64,000 nt of DNA. Source: Amylibacter sp. SFDW26. Lineage in GTDB: Bacteria > Pseudomonadota > Alphaproteobacteria > Rhodobacterales > Rhodobacteraceae. The notes under the pieces are model-generated. The model did no database searches, was not told where the DNA came from, and saw only the letters and a list, made by a program, of their open reading frames with translations. Made by a program: the position numbers and the translations under genes. The stretch covers positions 700,047-764,046 of the forward strand of contig NZ_WEIC01000001.1 of NCBI RefSeq assembly GCF_009184395.1. Direction: 5' to 3'. Below, piece after piece: positions 1-7,437 of the stretch; positions within the stretch are counted from its first letter, which is position 1; every line of letters starts with the position of its first letter.

Positions 1-34
1 CTGACAAATAAAGTCAACTATATATCTTACTAAA

Positions 35-1300
35 ATGCTCGGATTTAATGTAACCCTTGTTTTTAAGCAGAAAGTTGCCACTTTGAACACCTCAACGGCT
101 ATCGCAATAAGATTCAGTTTGATGGGAAATGGTTTCCATCAATCTGTATTGTTGGCACTAGTACCCATCATCCAAAGCAGCTTTGATTTACCTGTATCTT
201 ATGTGGGTTTCATTGTCAGTTTAGGGTTATTGGCATCTGCTGTCACTATTCCAGTGTGGGGTATGATCGTCTCTAGATACGGTTTTAAAATTGTTTTCCA
301 TATCGTCATATTGGGTGGGTTATTGGGGTCATTAGGGATTGGTATATTAATTCTACTGTCTCAGAATGGATATGGAGTAGGAGGCGGTGCCTTTGGAATA
401 CTTATTCTCTGTCGCTTGATTTATGGATCAACCGCAACTGCAATGCTGCCCATTGCGCAAGCTTATACAAGCATACATTCAATACCGTCACTGACCTTGA
501 AATCATTAGGGCAGTTGAGTGGTACTCTTAGCATTGGGCGTATTGCAGGGAGTGGGCTGGTCTGGCCACTCTTGCTCATAGGCAATAGTATTCCATTATT
601 AGCAACGGCCCCAATTTATATCGTAGCTTGGGTTTTGCTAAGAAAGGAGGTGGATACCTATTGTGTTCCTCCAATCTCTGCCCCCCTAAAGTCAACACTT
701 CGACATGATGTATCAGCGATAATTGTCGTATTTATTTTACAGCTTTCAATAGGCTTGCTCTATGTCGCTTTAGGCCCGCTAATTATGGAACGTACCGCTA
801 TGCTGCAAGAGCAGGTAGCTGGTTTTATTGGTTTTTGTATTATGGCTGGTGGAATGGGGGGGATAGCTGCACAGTTTTTAATAGTACCTCGGCTAAATGG
901 CAAAGAAGTAACTGGTCGTATACTTGGTGTTGGAGCCGTTCTGGTTGGTTTCTTATTCATTATATATCAGCCAAAAATAACGATATTACTTCTATCTTGT
1001 GCTTTAATCGCGGGCGGTACTGCAACCGTGCTTTCAACAAATTTATCCATTCATTTACGCGGCAAAGATAGCAGGCAGAAAGCCCAGTTAACATCAATCT
1101 TGGCAAGCATACAACTTATTGGACTTGCCATAGGCACCTTAGTATCAGGGGTACTTAGCGATATTGCCGCGGATTTACCATTCTGGTTCGCGAACTTATT
1201 TATGGCCGTTTTAATGTGTGTGTTGAGTGTAGCGCGGCTGTTTAACATCATAATAATCCCAGCATTTGCAAGGAAGGCAGACACAACTCTGCCGAAATAA
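35..1300 (+). CDS. MFS transporter, probable siderophore exporter
   Basis: This 421-residue protein is strongly hydrophobic throughout, with about twelve predicted membrane spans, and fits the major facilitator superfamily. The loop after the second span reads VSRYGFK, like the conserved MFS loop 2-3. It lies 27 bases before a siderophore N-monooxygenase on the same strand, so export of a hydroxamate-type siderophore across the inner membrane is a reasonable inference. No clear ribosome-binding site precedes the ATG at 35, and a later start (for example 122, MGNGFHQ) is possible. The operon probably begins before the window, where the synthetase genes would be expected. Substrate is not shown by the sequence. 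Confidence 0.75.
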   Translation: MLGFNVTLVFKQKVATLNTSTAIAIRFSLMGNGFHQSVLLALVPIIQSSFDLPVSYVGFIVSLGLLASAVTIPVWGMIVSRYGFKIVFHIVILGGLLGSLGIGILILLSQNGYGVGGGAFGILILCRLIYGSTATAMLPIAQAYTSIHSIPSLTLKSLGQLSGTLSIGRIAGSGLVWPLLLIGNSIPLLATAPIYIVAWVLLRKEVDTYCVPPISAPLKSTLRHDVSAIIVVFILQLSIGLLYVALGPLIMERTAMLQEQVAGFIGFCIMAGGMGGIAAQFLIVPRLNGKEVTGRILGVGAVLVGFLFIIYQPKITILLLSCALIAGGTATVLSTNLSIHLRGKDSRQKAQLTSILASIQLIGLAIGTLVSGVLSDIAADLPFWFANLFMAVLMCVLSVARLFNIIIIPAFARKADTTLPK

Positions 1301-1327
1301 CCTCCCTATAAATTAAAGGAAATTAAT

Positions 1328-2686
1328 ATGTCGACGATATCCACACTTGAAACTATGCAGTCCAACGAACTTGATTTGGCGGGGATTGGTGTTGGGCCAT
1401 TTAACCTAAGCCTTGCGGCGGTTCTAAGTCATATACCAAACCTAAAAACAGCATTTTTTGAGCGCAGTGTTGATTTTACTTGGCATCCAGGTTTGATGAT
1501 CCAAAACTCAATATTACAGAGCTCTTTTTTAAAGGATCTTGTGACACCTGTTATGCCCACCAGTCCACATTCATTTTTGAATTATCTTGTCTCACATAAA
1601 CGGTTTTATGATTTTACATCTGGCCGATTTGGATCTGTAACACGCCAAGAGTTTTCCAATTATTTAAGTTGGGTTGCTATGCGTTTACAATCGGTGCAGT
1701 TCAAATCAAATGTGCGCGAAGTCAGGTTTGAAAATGGTGTTTTCCATTTAGACTTTGATAATGCCGAGACTATAAAGGCACAAAACTTATCCCTTGGTAC
1801 TGGGATGCGGCCTTATCTCCCAGAATGTTCTAAACCTCATATTGGAGAAAGCTGTTTTCATGCGTCTGAATATCTGTTTCGCGCACCAGATTTATCTGGC
1901 AAACGTGTTGTCATCATTGGGGGTGGTCAAACAGGTGCAGAGATTTTTTTACAAGCCTTAACAAACGCCAACATGGCGCCATCGCATGTCACTTGGGTTA
2001 ACCGACGCAATTCATTCTCTCCATTAGAGGAGGGGGCTTTTGTTGATCAAATTTTCACACCGAATTACGTGAAGGCATATCAGAGTTTTTCAGACACTCT
2101 GAAAGATCAAGAATATAAAGGGCAAAAACTTGCAAGCGATGGCCTAACACCATCAACTGTTGCTGATATCTATTCTGAACTGTATCGGCGCACACATTTA
2201 TCCGAAGAACATAACACATTCAGCATGCGGCCTGGGTGTGAGTTGATTGATATGAGTAAGGACTTACAAGGTTACAGATTAACACTTGAAAGCCAGTCTA
2301 TGGAGCAGAACGCCGAATTGGATGTTGATGTTGTCATTCTTGCGACTGGAGCAAAGCCATTTGTTCCAGAATGTATGAATCCAATTGCAGATCGGTTTGA
2401 TCGCATCAAAGGAGGTGGTCTTGCCCTTGATGACCATTACCGGGTTCAATGGGATGATTCCAAGACAAACACTATTTATGCTTTGAATCATGGCGCTCAA
2501 TCCCATGGAATTGTTGATGCTCAACTAAGCCTTATGGCATGGCGTAGCGCAACTATTGCTAACGACATAATCGGGCGAGATATGTTTGATGTGGACCCTG
2601 GTATGTGTCTGGTGGATTGGCAAGGTTTACCAGCGTCCGTTATGCATGAGCGCGCTGACTTGATAATGACAGATAGAGCAAGTTAA
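1328..2686 (+). CDS. L-lysine/L-ornithine N-monooxygenase (siderophore biosynthesis)
   Basis: A 452-residue flavoprotein of the IucD/PvdA/SidA family, which uses NADPH, FAD and O2 to hydroxylate the side-chain amine of lysine or ornithine, the first step of hydroxamate siderophore synthesis. Visible motifs are the FAD-binding GIGVGPFNL at residues 19-27, WHPG and SFLKDLVTP near 57-79, the NADPH-binding VVIIGGGQTGAE near 194, and the late LATGAKPF near 335. Length is usual for the family. A purine-rich stretch (TTAAAGGA) lies just before the ATG. It pairs with the exporter in front. I cannot decide between lysine and ornithine as substrate. Confidence 0.88.
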   Translation: MSTISTLETMQSNELDLAGIGVGPFNLSLAAVLSHIPNLKTAFFERSVDFTWHPGLMIQNSILQSSFLKDLVTPVMPTSPHSFLNYLVSHKRFYDFTSGRFGSVTRQEFSNYLSWVAMRLQSVQFKSNVREVRFENGVFHLDFDNAETIKAQNLSLGTGMRPYLPECSKPHIGESCFHASEYLFRAPDLSGKRVVIIGGGQTGAEIFLQALTNANMAPSHVTWVNRRNSFSPLEEGAFVDQIFTPNYVKAYQSFSDTLKDQEYKGQKLASDGLTPSTVADIYSELYRRTHLSEEHNTFSMRPGCELIDMSKDLQGYRLTLESQSMEQNAELDVDVVILATGAKPFVPECMNPIADRFDRIKGGGLALDDHYRVQWDDSKTNTIYALNHGAQSHGIVDAQLSLMAWRSATIANDIIGRDMFDVDPGMCLVDWQGLPASVMHERADLIMTDRAS

Positions 2687-2797
2687 AGACAATAAGCACA
2701 ACAATTTTAGATAATCATGAAACATTCTTGACTATTTTGGATTGGTTGAAAACCTAAGGCATTTATGGATAGCTGTTTTGAGGATAAACGAAATGCG

Positions 2798-2828
2798 AAT
2801 GTCTGCTTTGTCCGCCATAGCAGACATT
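2798..2828. repeat. Dispersed palindromic repeat, copy 1
   Basis: Arms AATGTCTGCT and AGCAGACATT form a perfect 10-bp stem around an 11-base loop. The same 31 bases recur at 6980-7010 with one difference, in the loop (TTGTCCGCCAT here, TTGTCCCCCAT there). It sits between two genes and codes for nothing. It could be a small REP- or MITE-like element or a hairpin in RNA. Confidence 0.75.
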
Positions 2829-2878
2829 GAGATCGCTAATATCGAATGTTTCTTAATGTTCAATGGCAAAGCAATTTA

Positions 2879-3014
2879 ACCAAAATGGCAGTGTGTTTTA
2901 CCCAATCGTTTTTCTGCTCTAATAAAAACAGTGGGTTACATACTGCCTAATGGTGAACTTAATGTGCTTTCCACATCAAACGTGTAAAAGGTCAGGCAAG
3001 TCTGCCATTTTGGT
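2879..3014. repeat. 136-bp unit bounded by 13-bp inverted repeats
   Basis: ACCAAAATGGCAG at 2879-2891 and its exact reverse complement CTGCCATTTTGGT at 3002-3014 bound a non-coding stretch of 110 bases. The size and ends are like a miniature inverted-repeat element, but I see no target-site duplication and no second copy in this window. A long-range RNA stem is the alternative. Confidence 0.45.
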
Positions 3015-3169
3015 GGCTTTATTGCCATTAGGGCCGATGTGGGATTAAATTATTAGATGAGCGACTGTTTTTGATGACAAATCGCGCTCGAAAATAATAT
3101 CGTTTGGTAACTAAGGCGGATAGGAGGCATTGCGCTAATAGCAATCTTTTAGTTACCTCAATTTAACGA

Positions 3170-3198
3170 ACGTCTGCTTAGAGCCCAAACTAGACATT
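3170..3198. repeat. Degenerate copy of the palindromic repeat
   Basis: ACGTCTGCTTAGAGCCC followed by AAACTAGACATT matches the layout of the 2798 and 6980 palindromes (ATGTCTGCT, 11-base centre, AGCAGACATT) with several mismatches. It lies just after the GNAT gene's stop codon. Confidence 0.35.
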
Positions 3199-3227
3199 CA
3201 CCTAGAAAAGCACCTTACTATCATTCC

Positions 3228-3743
3228 TTAAGCACTTGGCTTTGGTAATTTATAGACGTCTCTCGTCACTCCGTCGGGAAATTCTTCCCGCGCAATTTTC
3301 TCACCGTTCAACGCTAAAACAAGAGCCTTTGCAGCTAAGTTTTCATCTTTCATATGGGTTTCAACTAATTCCCAGTTCAACGTATCGTATCCAAATTTGA
3401 TTGCAGCATGTGAGGCTTCCTTCGCAAACCCCATTCTACGCGCAGATAATCCTATCCACCATGTAAGTTCGGATCTCGGCCAGCCCGTAGGCCAAACCAT
3501 CCCGCAACTTCCAATTATTTCCCCAGTATCTTTTCGCTGTAGTGTCCATTGCCCGTATCCACGAAGATGCCAATGCCCAAGATCACGTGCAATTTTATCC
3601 CAAGACGCACTGGTTGATAGTGGCCCACCATAAAATTTGGACGCTTCACCGTCTGCATAAAACTCTTCATATACCTGGGCATCACTATCAGTAGGCGCTC
3701 GAAGAATAAGGCGGTTTGTTTCTAATTCAGGGATTTGGGCCAT
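3228..3743 (-). CDS. GNAT family N-acetyltransferase (RimJ/RimL type)
   Basis: A 171-residue protein with the start ELETNRLILRAPTDSDAQ typical of RimJ/RimL-type GNAT acetyltransferases, which move an acetyl group from acetyl-CoA to an amine. The middle has the GSCGMVWP strand (near 58) and WIGLSARRMGFAKEA (near 77-92) at the acetyl-CoA-binding position; the last part AALVLALNGEKI also fits. Its ATG immediately follows the stop of the upstream 115-residue gene, so the two are co-transcribed. The acceptor substrate cannot be told from sequence. Confidence 0.85.
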   Translation of the reverse strand: MAQIPELETNRLILRAPTDSDAQVYEEFYADGEASKFYGGPLSTSASWDKIARDLGHWHLRGYGQWTLQRKDTGEIIGSCGMVWPTGWPRSELTWWIGLSARRMGFAKEASHAAIKFGYDTLNWELVETHMKDENLAAKALVLALNGEKIAREEFPDGVTRDVYKLPKPSA

Positions 3744-4091
3744 CTAAGTCAGCTCACGATACAATACAAAAAGAGAATCCACCACTTTGCTGTTTACAGC
3801 AACATGGATGGTTTTTAGTGGCTCTTCACCTGCTTCAACATAGTCCCAACAGGCGAGAGACGCTTCATAATCGTGAAAACACATCTCGACCATCACCGCA
3901 ACTTCTGGAAACCGAGTGTCATATCCAGAATGATACGCACGCTCCCACAGACGCCATGAATGTACATATCCTTGTTGGTTAAGATGTTCGCATAAAACGT
4001 CATATGCTTGCTTGAATGCAGGCAAGTCGATACCTTTTCGAAGGTTAAAAGCCCCAAACATTGAGCAATGTTTTGTTTGTTTTTCTATCAT
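3744..4091 (-). CDS. Conserved small protein of unknown function
   Basis: A 115-residue soluble protein with no signal peptide or membrane segment. It begins with a hydrophobic strand (SMFGAFNLRKGID), then a helix with FKQAYDVLCEHL, and later an acidic, aromatic-rich part (CFHDYEASLACWDYVEAGEEP). The layout is like small ferredoxin-fold dimeric alpha-beta barrel proteins, but I do not recognise the family. Its stop codon abuts the start of the GNAT gene, so they form a two-gene unit. Confidence 0.65.
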   Translation of the reverse strand: MIEKQTKHCSMFGAFNLRKGIDLPAFKQAYDVLCEHLNQQGYVHSWRLWERAYHSGYDTRFPEVAVMVEMCFHDYEASLACWDYVEAGEEPLKTIHVAVNSKVVDSLFVLYRELT

Positions 4092-4401
4092 GTCGCACCA
4101 CTATTTCAGCCTCTTCTACAGAATAGTTTAGATCACAAGGTATATTTGTCGACAACTGTCACGACGAGAGATTATCCATTCGCGTCAATGATGTTAGCAC
4201 AAAACGGAACGACCAAGGAAAAGATCAAACGATCCCGAAGGTCAGTATATGTATCTATAAAGGCAAAGCTTTATGGTATTTTACATCTACTGTCGCGTAG
4301 CGTGATATTTACCTATACTGACTCTATGAATGCGAATGCCCGCTTTTCCCCCAAACGTGATATTTATTACTGTATTATTTATCATTAACTTTTCATAAGA
4401 A
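4092..4401. other. 310-bp intergenic region between divergent/terminal ends
   Basis: This stretch lies upstream of the 115-residue gene and downstream of tonB. It shows no supported gene. An 11-bp direct repeat CGTGATATTTA occurs at 4301-4311 and 4356-4366, and between them GCGAATGCCCGCTTTTCCCCC (4332-4352) looks like half of the palindromic repeat seen at 2798 and 6980. No clear terminator for tonB was found. Confidence 0.4.
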
Positions 4402-5232
4402 TTACCTCCTAAAAACGATTGGAACAGTAAACACATATGACTTGTTGCTCAGACCTTTTGGTGCGCTTGGGAATTTATGTGTATTACTGATTGCTTGCAA
4501 TGCAGCCGTATCCAAAGCATTTGTGCCTGAGCTTTTTTTCAAAGAATATGCTATTATATTTCCAGCTCTTCCAACCGTTAATTTCACCATAGCTTTACCA
4601 TTTTTACGTGTACCACGTGGATACTTCTTAGACCGTTCAATACGCCGCCTAATCTTTGCACCCCAAACTTGCTTCATATCCGCAATTTGCTTTTTAGAAA
4701 CACCAGTTGTTACGTTACTTTGTCCTTTACCTGCGAAAGCACCATTGTCCAATCCTGCGGATTTTTGTTCTTTTTGGCGAGATGATGCCACTTGTGCTTT
4801 TTCGGCTTTTGGTGCGAGCTTCTTTTTTACTGACTGTTTTGGCTTTTCTACGTCTTTAGGTTTAGGTTTCGGGATTGGTTTGGCCGTTTCAGTCTGTATT
4901 TTTACAGGCTCATCAACGTTTGGCGCAGTTAGCGCAATCAAGTTTGGCAACAATACTGCCGCAGTTTGCGATGATGGAGCGGCAATAGCTGGCGCTTGAT
5001 CAGGTGTTGGTTGTGTTATCGGCTTGATATCCAATGTTTCGGCAAGTTCTGGTGGTTCTTCCCATTTTTGAACCATCCTTTCTATTTGTTGGTTAGCTCC
5101 TAAAATAGAAACCGCGTCTTCACCACCGGCACCGCCAGACTGTACACCTTTAGCGGGGATCGTATAAAAGCCTGCAATGTGAATACCCACAGCGATAGAG
5201 CCAAAAATTGCAATCTCAGCGTAACGTTTCAT
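4402..5232 (-). CDS. tonB: TonB-like energy transducer
   Basis: A 276-residue protein with one N-terminal membrane anchor (about residues 5-25, AEIAIFGSIAVGIHIAGFY), a long proline/lysine-rich periplasmic spacer (about 70-150, with PKPKPKD), and a C-terminal TonB domain (RRRIERSKKYPRGTRKNGKA, then GRAGNIIAYSLKKSSG and a final VFTVPIVFRR). TonB passes energy from the ExbB-ExbD proton channel to outer-membrane receptors. Start overlaps the stop of the second exbD (TAATG). Last gene of exbB-exbD-exbD-tonB; with the siderophore genes nearby, its job is most likely ferric-siderophore or haem uptake. Confidence 0.9.
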   Translation of the reverse strand: MKRYAEIAIFGSIAVGIHIAGFYTIPAKGVQSGGAGGEDAVSILGANQQIERMVQKWEEPPELAETLDIKPITQPTPDQAPAIAAPSSQTAAVLLPNLIALTAPNVDEPVKIQTETAKPIPKPKPKDVEKPKQSVKKKLAPKAEKAQVASSRQKEQKSAGLDNGAFAGKGQSNVTTGVSKKQIADMKQVWGAKIRRRIERSKKYPRGTRKNGKAMVKLTVGRAGNIIAYSLKKSSGTNALDTAALQAISNTHKFPSAPKGLSNKSYVFTVPIVFRR

Positions 5233-5612
5233 TATCCGCCCACCATCACTTCGACATTTGAAAAGCCATTTTCAGTGAGGATTTTTAAAATTTTAGCAAT
5301 CTCTACCGCAGCAACTGTACCGTCAGCCTGTAATTTCAGAGGGGATTGTTTATCTGCTTGCGCTGTTAATGCATCCAGAACCTTAGGGCCGACGATCCCT
5401 TCGAAGCCAAGAACGGCTTCTTCAGAAACATATAAAACAGTTTCACTTTTTGGTTCTTGATCTAATTCTGCAGTAGGCAAATTTACCTCAAAAGGTTCTG
5501 GGGGCGTAATCTCTGCGGTCATTAAAAAAAATATAAGTAACAGAAATACCACATTGATCATCGGAATGATGCTTTCGGAAGTTTGACGTTTTTGAGGGGG
5601 CTGAAAATTCAT
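5232..5612 (-). CDS. exbD: ExbD/TolR family protein, second copy (Asn in the channel position)
   Basis: A 126-residue protein with a short cytoplasmic N-terminus, one membrane span (PMINVVFLLLIFFLM, residues 17-31) and a periplasmic domain. In ExbD and TolR this span carries an essential Asp that takes part in proton flow; here residue 20 is Asn (AAT at 5553-5555), while the neighbouring exbD has Asp at the same place. It overlaps both neighbours by a few bases, so translation is coupled. It probably works only together with the Asp-bearing ExbD, perhaps as a structural partner. Confidence 0.88.
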   Translation of the reverse strand: MNFQPPQKRQTSESIIPMINVVFLLLIFFLMTAEITPPEPFEVNLPTAELDQEPKSETVLYVSEEAVLGFEGIVGPKVLDALTAQADKQSPLKLQADGTVAAVEIAKILKILTENGFSNVEVMVGG

Positions 5613-5986
5613 TCGACCAACACCAAATTCTGAAATCCAGCTTTCTTAAGCGCGACGCTAATATCCACGATGCGCTGTAGGCTGGCACCATCTTTTCCAC
5701 GTAATATAATGACATCTGTTTTTTCTTTTGTGAGATCAGCGACAGCATTCGCCAGTAAGTCAATGCCAATATCAATACCATTCAAACGAATAGAATCTTG
5801 TAACACGTCAATCAAACGTGGCGGGCCTGTATACTCACCGCCTGCGCCCGCCAATGGAATTTCTATAGCGCTGTTCATTCCAAAACGAGAAGCCAACATA
5901 AAGAATACAAGCAACAAAAACACGACATCAATCATGGGTGTTAAACTTGGCTTGCGCCTTTGTCGTGGCTCAAAACCTAAGTGCAT
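5609..5986 (-). CDS. exbD: ExbD biopolymer transport protein, first copy
   Basis: A 125-residue ExbD/TolR family protein, read from ATG at 5986 (the stop of exbB reads TGATG, so the two genes overlap by one base). The single span TPMIDVVFLLLVFFML (residues 16-31) keeps the essential Asp at residue 20. The periplasmic part (about 40-125) is of usual length. With ExbB it forms the proton-driven motor that powers TonB in the inner membrane. A GTG three bases further upstream is an alternative start. Confidence 0.92.
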   Translation of the reverse strand: MHLGFEPRQRRKPSLTPMIDVVFLLLVFFMLASRFGMNSAIEIPLAGAGGEYTGPPRLIDVLQDSIRLNGIDIGIDLLANAVADLTKEKTDVIILRGKDGASLQRIVDISVALKKAGFQNLVLVE

Positions 5987-6582
5987 CACTCAGCAGCTTT
6001 TAATTGACCAACAGGAATAGAAGGCCGGATAAAGGCTCTTGTGGCGATATCCTCATAATCCAGGCGCAATCGCTCAACAATACTCTCGAACCAAGTCAAA
6101 CTTGCAGATGCTGGGATAGCAACGGCCATTCCAGCAGCCGTTGTAAGCAATGCTTCCCAGATACCACCTGCAAGAATAGATGGATCTGCACGGCTGCCAG
6201 ATTCTTGTAATGCCTGAAACGCTGCAATCATACCAAGAACCGTACCAAGTAATCCCAGCAATGGAGCGATCGTTGCGATCAATTCAATCAAACGAAAGCC
6301 TCCACTGGCTTCTGCCAACCTGTTCTTGGCGATGCGAGAAACTTCATCACGGGCGTCTGTATCGTTTAACGTTTCAATGGCTATAGAGACTTCATGTTTA
6401 AAAGCGGTACGATTGCGTTTCGTATTTTTCCAAACACCAGCCATCGTAAACCGCCAAAGTTTCCACAGAATTACGGATAGCAAGATTACAGAAAGTGCTG
6501 CAATCGCCCATATAGAAGGGCCCCCGTTTTCTAAAAAAATGGCTGCATTATTAAAAGTATTCTCTACGTCTACTGTTTCCAT
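5986..6582 (-). CDS. exbB: ExbB/MotA/TolQ family proton channel protein
   Basis: A 198-residue protein with a first membrane span near residues 18-40 (GPSIWAIAALSVILLSVILW) and two more near 105-130 and 145-170, the second containing GLLGTVLGMIAAF and the third EALLTTAAGMAVAIP, both family signatures. It assembles as a pentamer around ExbD and drives TonB. A good ribosome-binding site (AGAGAGG at 6589-6595) precedes the ATG. It is first in the exbB-exbD-exbD-tonB operon, directly behind a remnant of a TonB-dependent receptor gene from whose promoter it may now be read. Confidence 0.93.
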   Translation of the reverse strand: METVDVENTFNNAAIFLENGGPSIWAIAALSVILLSVILWKLWRFTMAGVWKNTKRNRTAFKHEVSIAIETLNDTDARDEVSRIAKNRLAEASGGFRLIELIATIAPLLGLLGTVLGMIAAFQALQESGSRADPSILAGGIWEALLTTAAGMAVAIPASASLTWFESIVERLRLDYEDIATRAFIRPSIPVGQLKAAE

Positions 6583-6595
6583 AATAAACCTCTCT

Positions 6596-6768
6596 TTCTA
6601 GAGCTAGCCGTTCTTGATTTACGACTGATACAGATTGCGGCACATCAGACGCAACTTTATCGATCCCTGCATTTACGACAATCTGATCAAGCGTTTTTCT
6701 TCTTGTGCCCCTGCTACATTTGCACAAATCGCTGCAACCACAGCCCCAGTAAATATGTTACTTTTCAC
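6596..6768 (-). pseudogene. 5' remnant of a TonB-dependent receptor gene
   Basis: From GTG at 6768 (preceded by GGGGAAGGA) the frame gives a signal peptide MKSNIFTGAVVAAICANVAGAQEE in two parts (MKSNIFTGAVVAAIC, then ANVAGAQEE), then hits a stop at 6673-6675. In the next frame the sequence continues LDQIVVNAGIDKVASDVPQS then VSVVNQE, the TonB box and start of the plug domain of a TonB-dependent outer-membrane receptor. The shift falls at a run of five A (6693-6699 region), so one base is missing. After about 57 codons the receptor ends at the exbB ribosome-binding site; several hundred residues of plug and barrel are gone. Confidence 0.8.
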
Positions 6769-6782
6769 GATTCCTTCCCCTT

Positions 6783-7437
6783 CGCTCTGCTCGTGATGAG
6801 TTCGCTGCCTGATAGGAATCGGGTTGCTAATGACGTACTTATCATTAACCCAATAAAAAGAGTCAAGTATTGTGTTAATTTTTCATAATTATAATCATGC
6901 GTTATAAAATTTCGACACCTCACAAAAATGACTGGGGCATGTTCTTATCGTTATTTCGTACTCAATTATGATAAATGCCAATGTCTGCTTTGTCCCCCAT
7001 AGCAGACATTAAACCCATTGTGCCTTTTCAATGTCGGTTATGGGCTGGAAGCAGACTAAGTAACTAAGGGCCGATAGCGGACATTCGCTACGAAAGCAAA
7101 GGCTTGAGCATCAAATTTCCCAAGGGGCTTTTTAATATTACAATTCATCTATGTAGTTGTCGTATGTTTAAAGTAGGAGTCACATTAAGTCAGTCTCATC
7201 AATTACAGAAAACGACATGTATTATTTTGAAGTTTCAACGTCAGTTGCGACAGTTTTGGAAATGTGAGTATTTAAGCTATACTTAGCCTAAAGATGTTTC
7301 TTTCAAATTATTAGATTGTGCTTTGCCACTTTAAGGTAATTAAAGTTCTATTATAGGAAAAGAATGTACAATGTATCAGCCTCTATAGAGCCTCATTCCG
7401 CTTTTCCTAAATACTTACAAAAATCAAGGATAATAAA
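6783..7437. other. 655-bp intergenic region with promoter area and palindromic repeat
   Basis: This region separates the divergent receptor remnant/exbB operon from the carbonic anhydrase gene. It must hold both promoters. It contains the palindrome at 6980-7010 and, after it, GGGCCGATAGCGGACATTCG (7068-7087), a further half-site of the same repeat family. AT-rich stretches around 6850-6900 (ATAATTATAATCATG) could hold an iron-responsive operator, but I could not match a defined Fur, Irr or RirA site. No gene is supported. Confidence 0.4.
6980..7010. repeat. Dispersed palindromic repeat, copy 2
   Basis: Same 31-bp palindrome as at 2798-2828: identical 10-base arms (AATGTCTGCT, AGCAGACATT) and a loop differing at one base. 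It is about 4.2 kb from copy 1, on the other side of the iron-uptake genes. Confidence 0.75.

Larger units (their letters stand above)
2687..3227. other. 541-bp intergenic region with repeats
   Basis: No convincing gene on either strand. It holds a perfect 10-bp-stem palindrome at 2798-2828, a 13-bp inverted repeat with arms at 2879-2891 and 3002-3014, and a degenerate copy of the palindrome at 3170-3198. A stretch at 3109-3135 (GTAACTAAGGCGGATAGGAG and following) resembles the sequence around 7060-7085 near the second palindrome copy. The region reads as layered repeat debris between two convergent genes. Confidence 0.6.

Noticed and set aside
4301-4366. 11-bp direct repeat flanking 44 bases, possible target-site duplication
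   Set aside because: The enclosed segment has no terminal inverted repeats or gene; kept only as a note in the intergenic entry.
4068-4388. 106-codon + strand frame in the 4.1-4.4 kb gap
   Set aside because: It begins inside the 115-residue gene's start region, ends in repeat-like sequence, and its translation is not protein-like.
4442-4999. 185-codon open frame antisense to tonB
   Set aside because: It mirrors the Pro/Lys-rich spacer of tonB; no ribosome-binding site or recognisable protein.
6836-6900. Iron-responsive operator (Fur, Irr or RirA) before the receptor remnant
   Set aside because: AT-rich palindromic bits exist, but none fits a defined consensus well enough.
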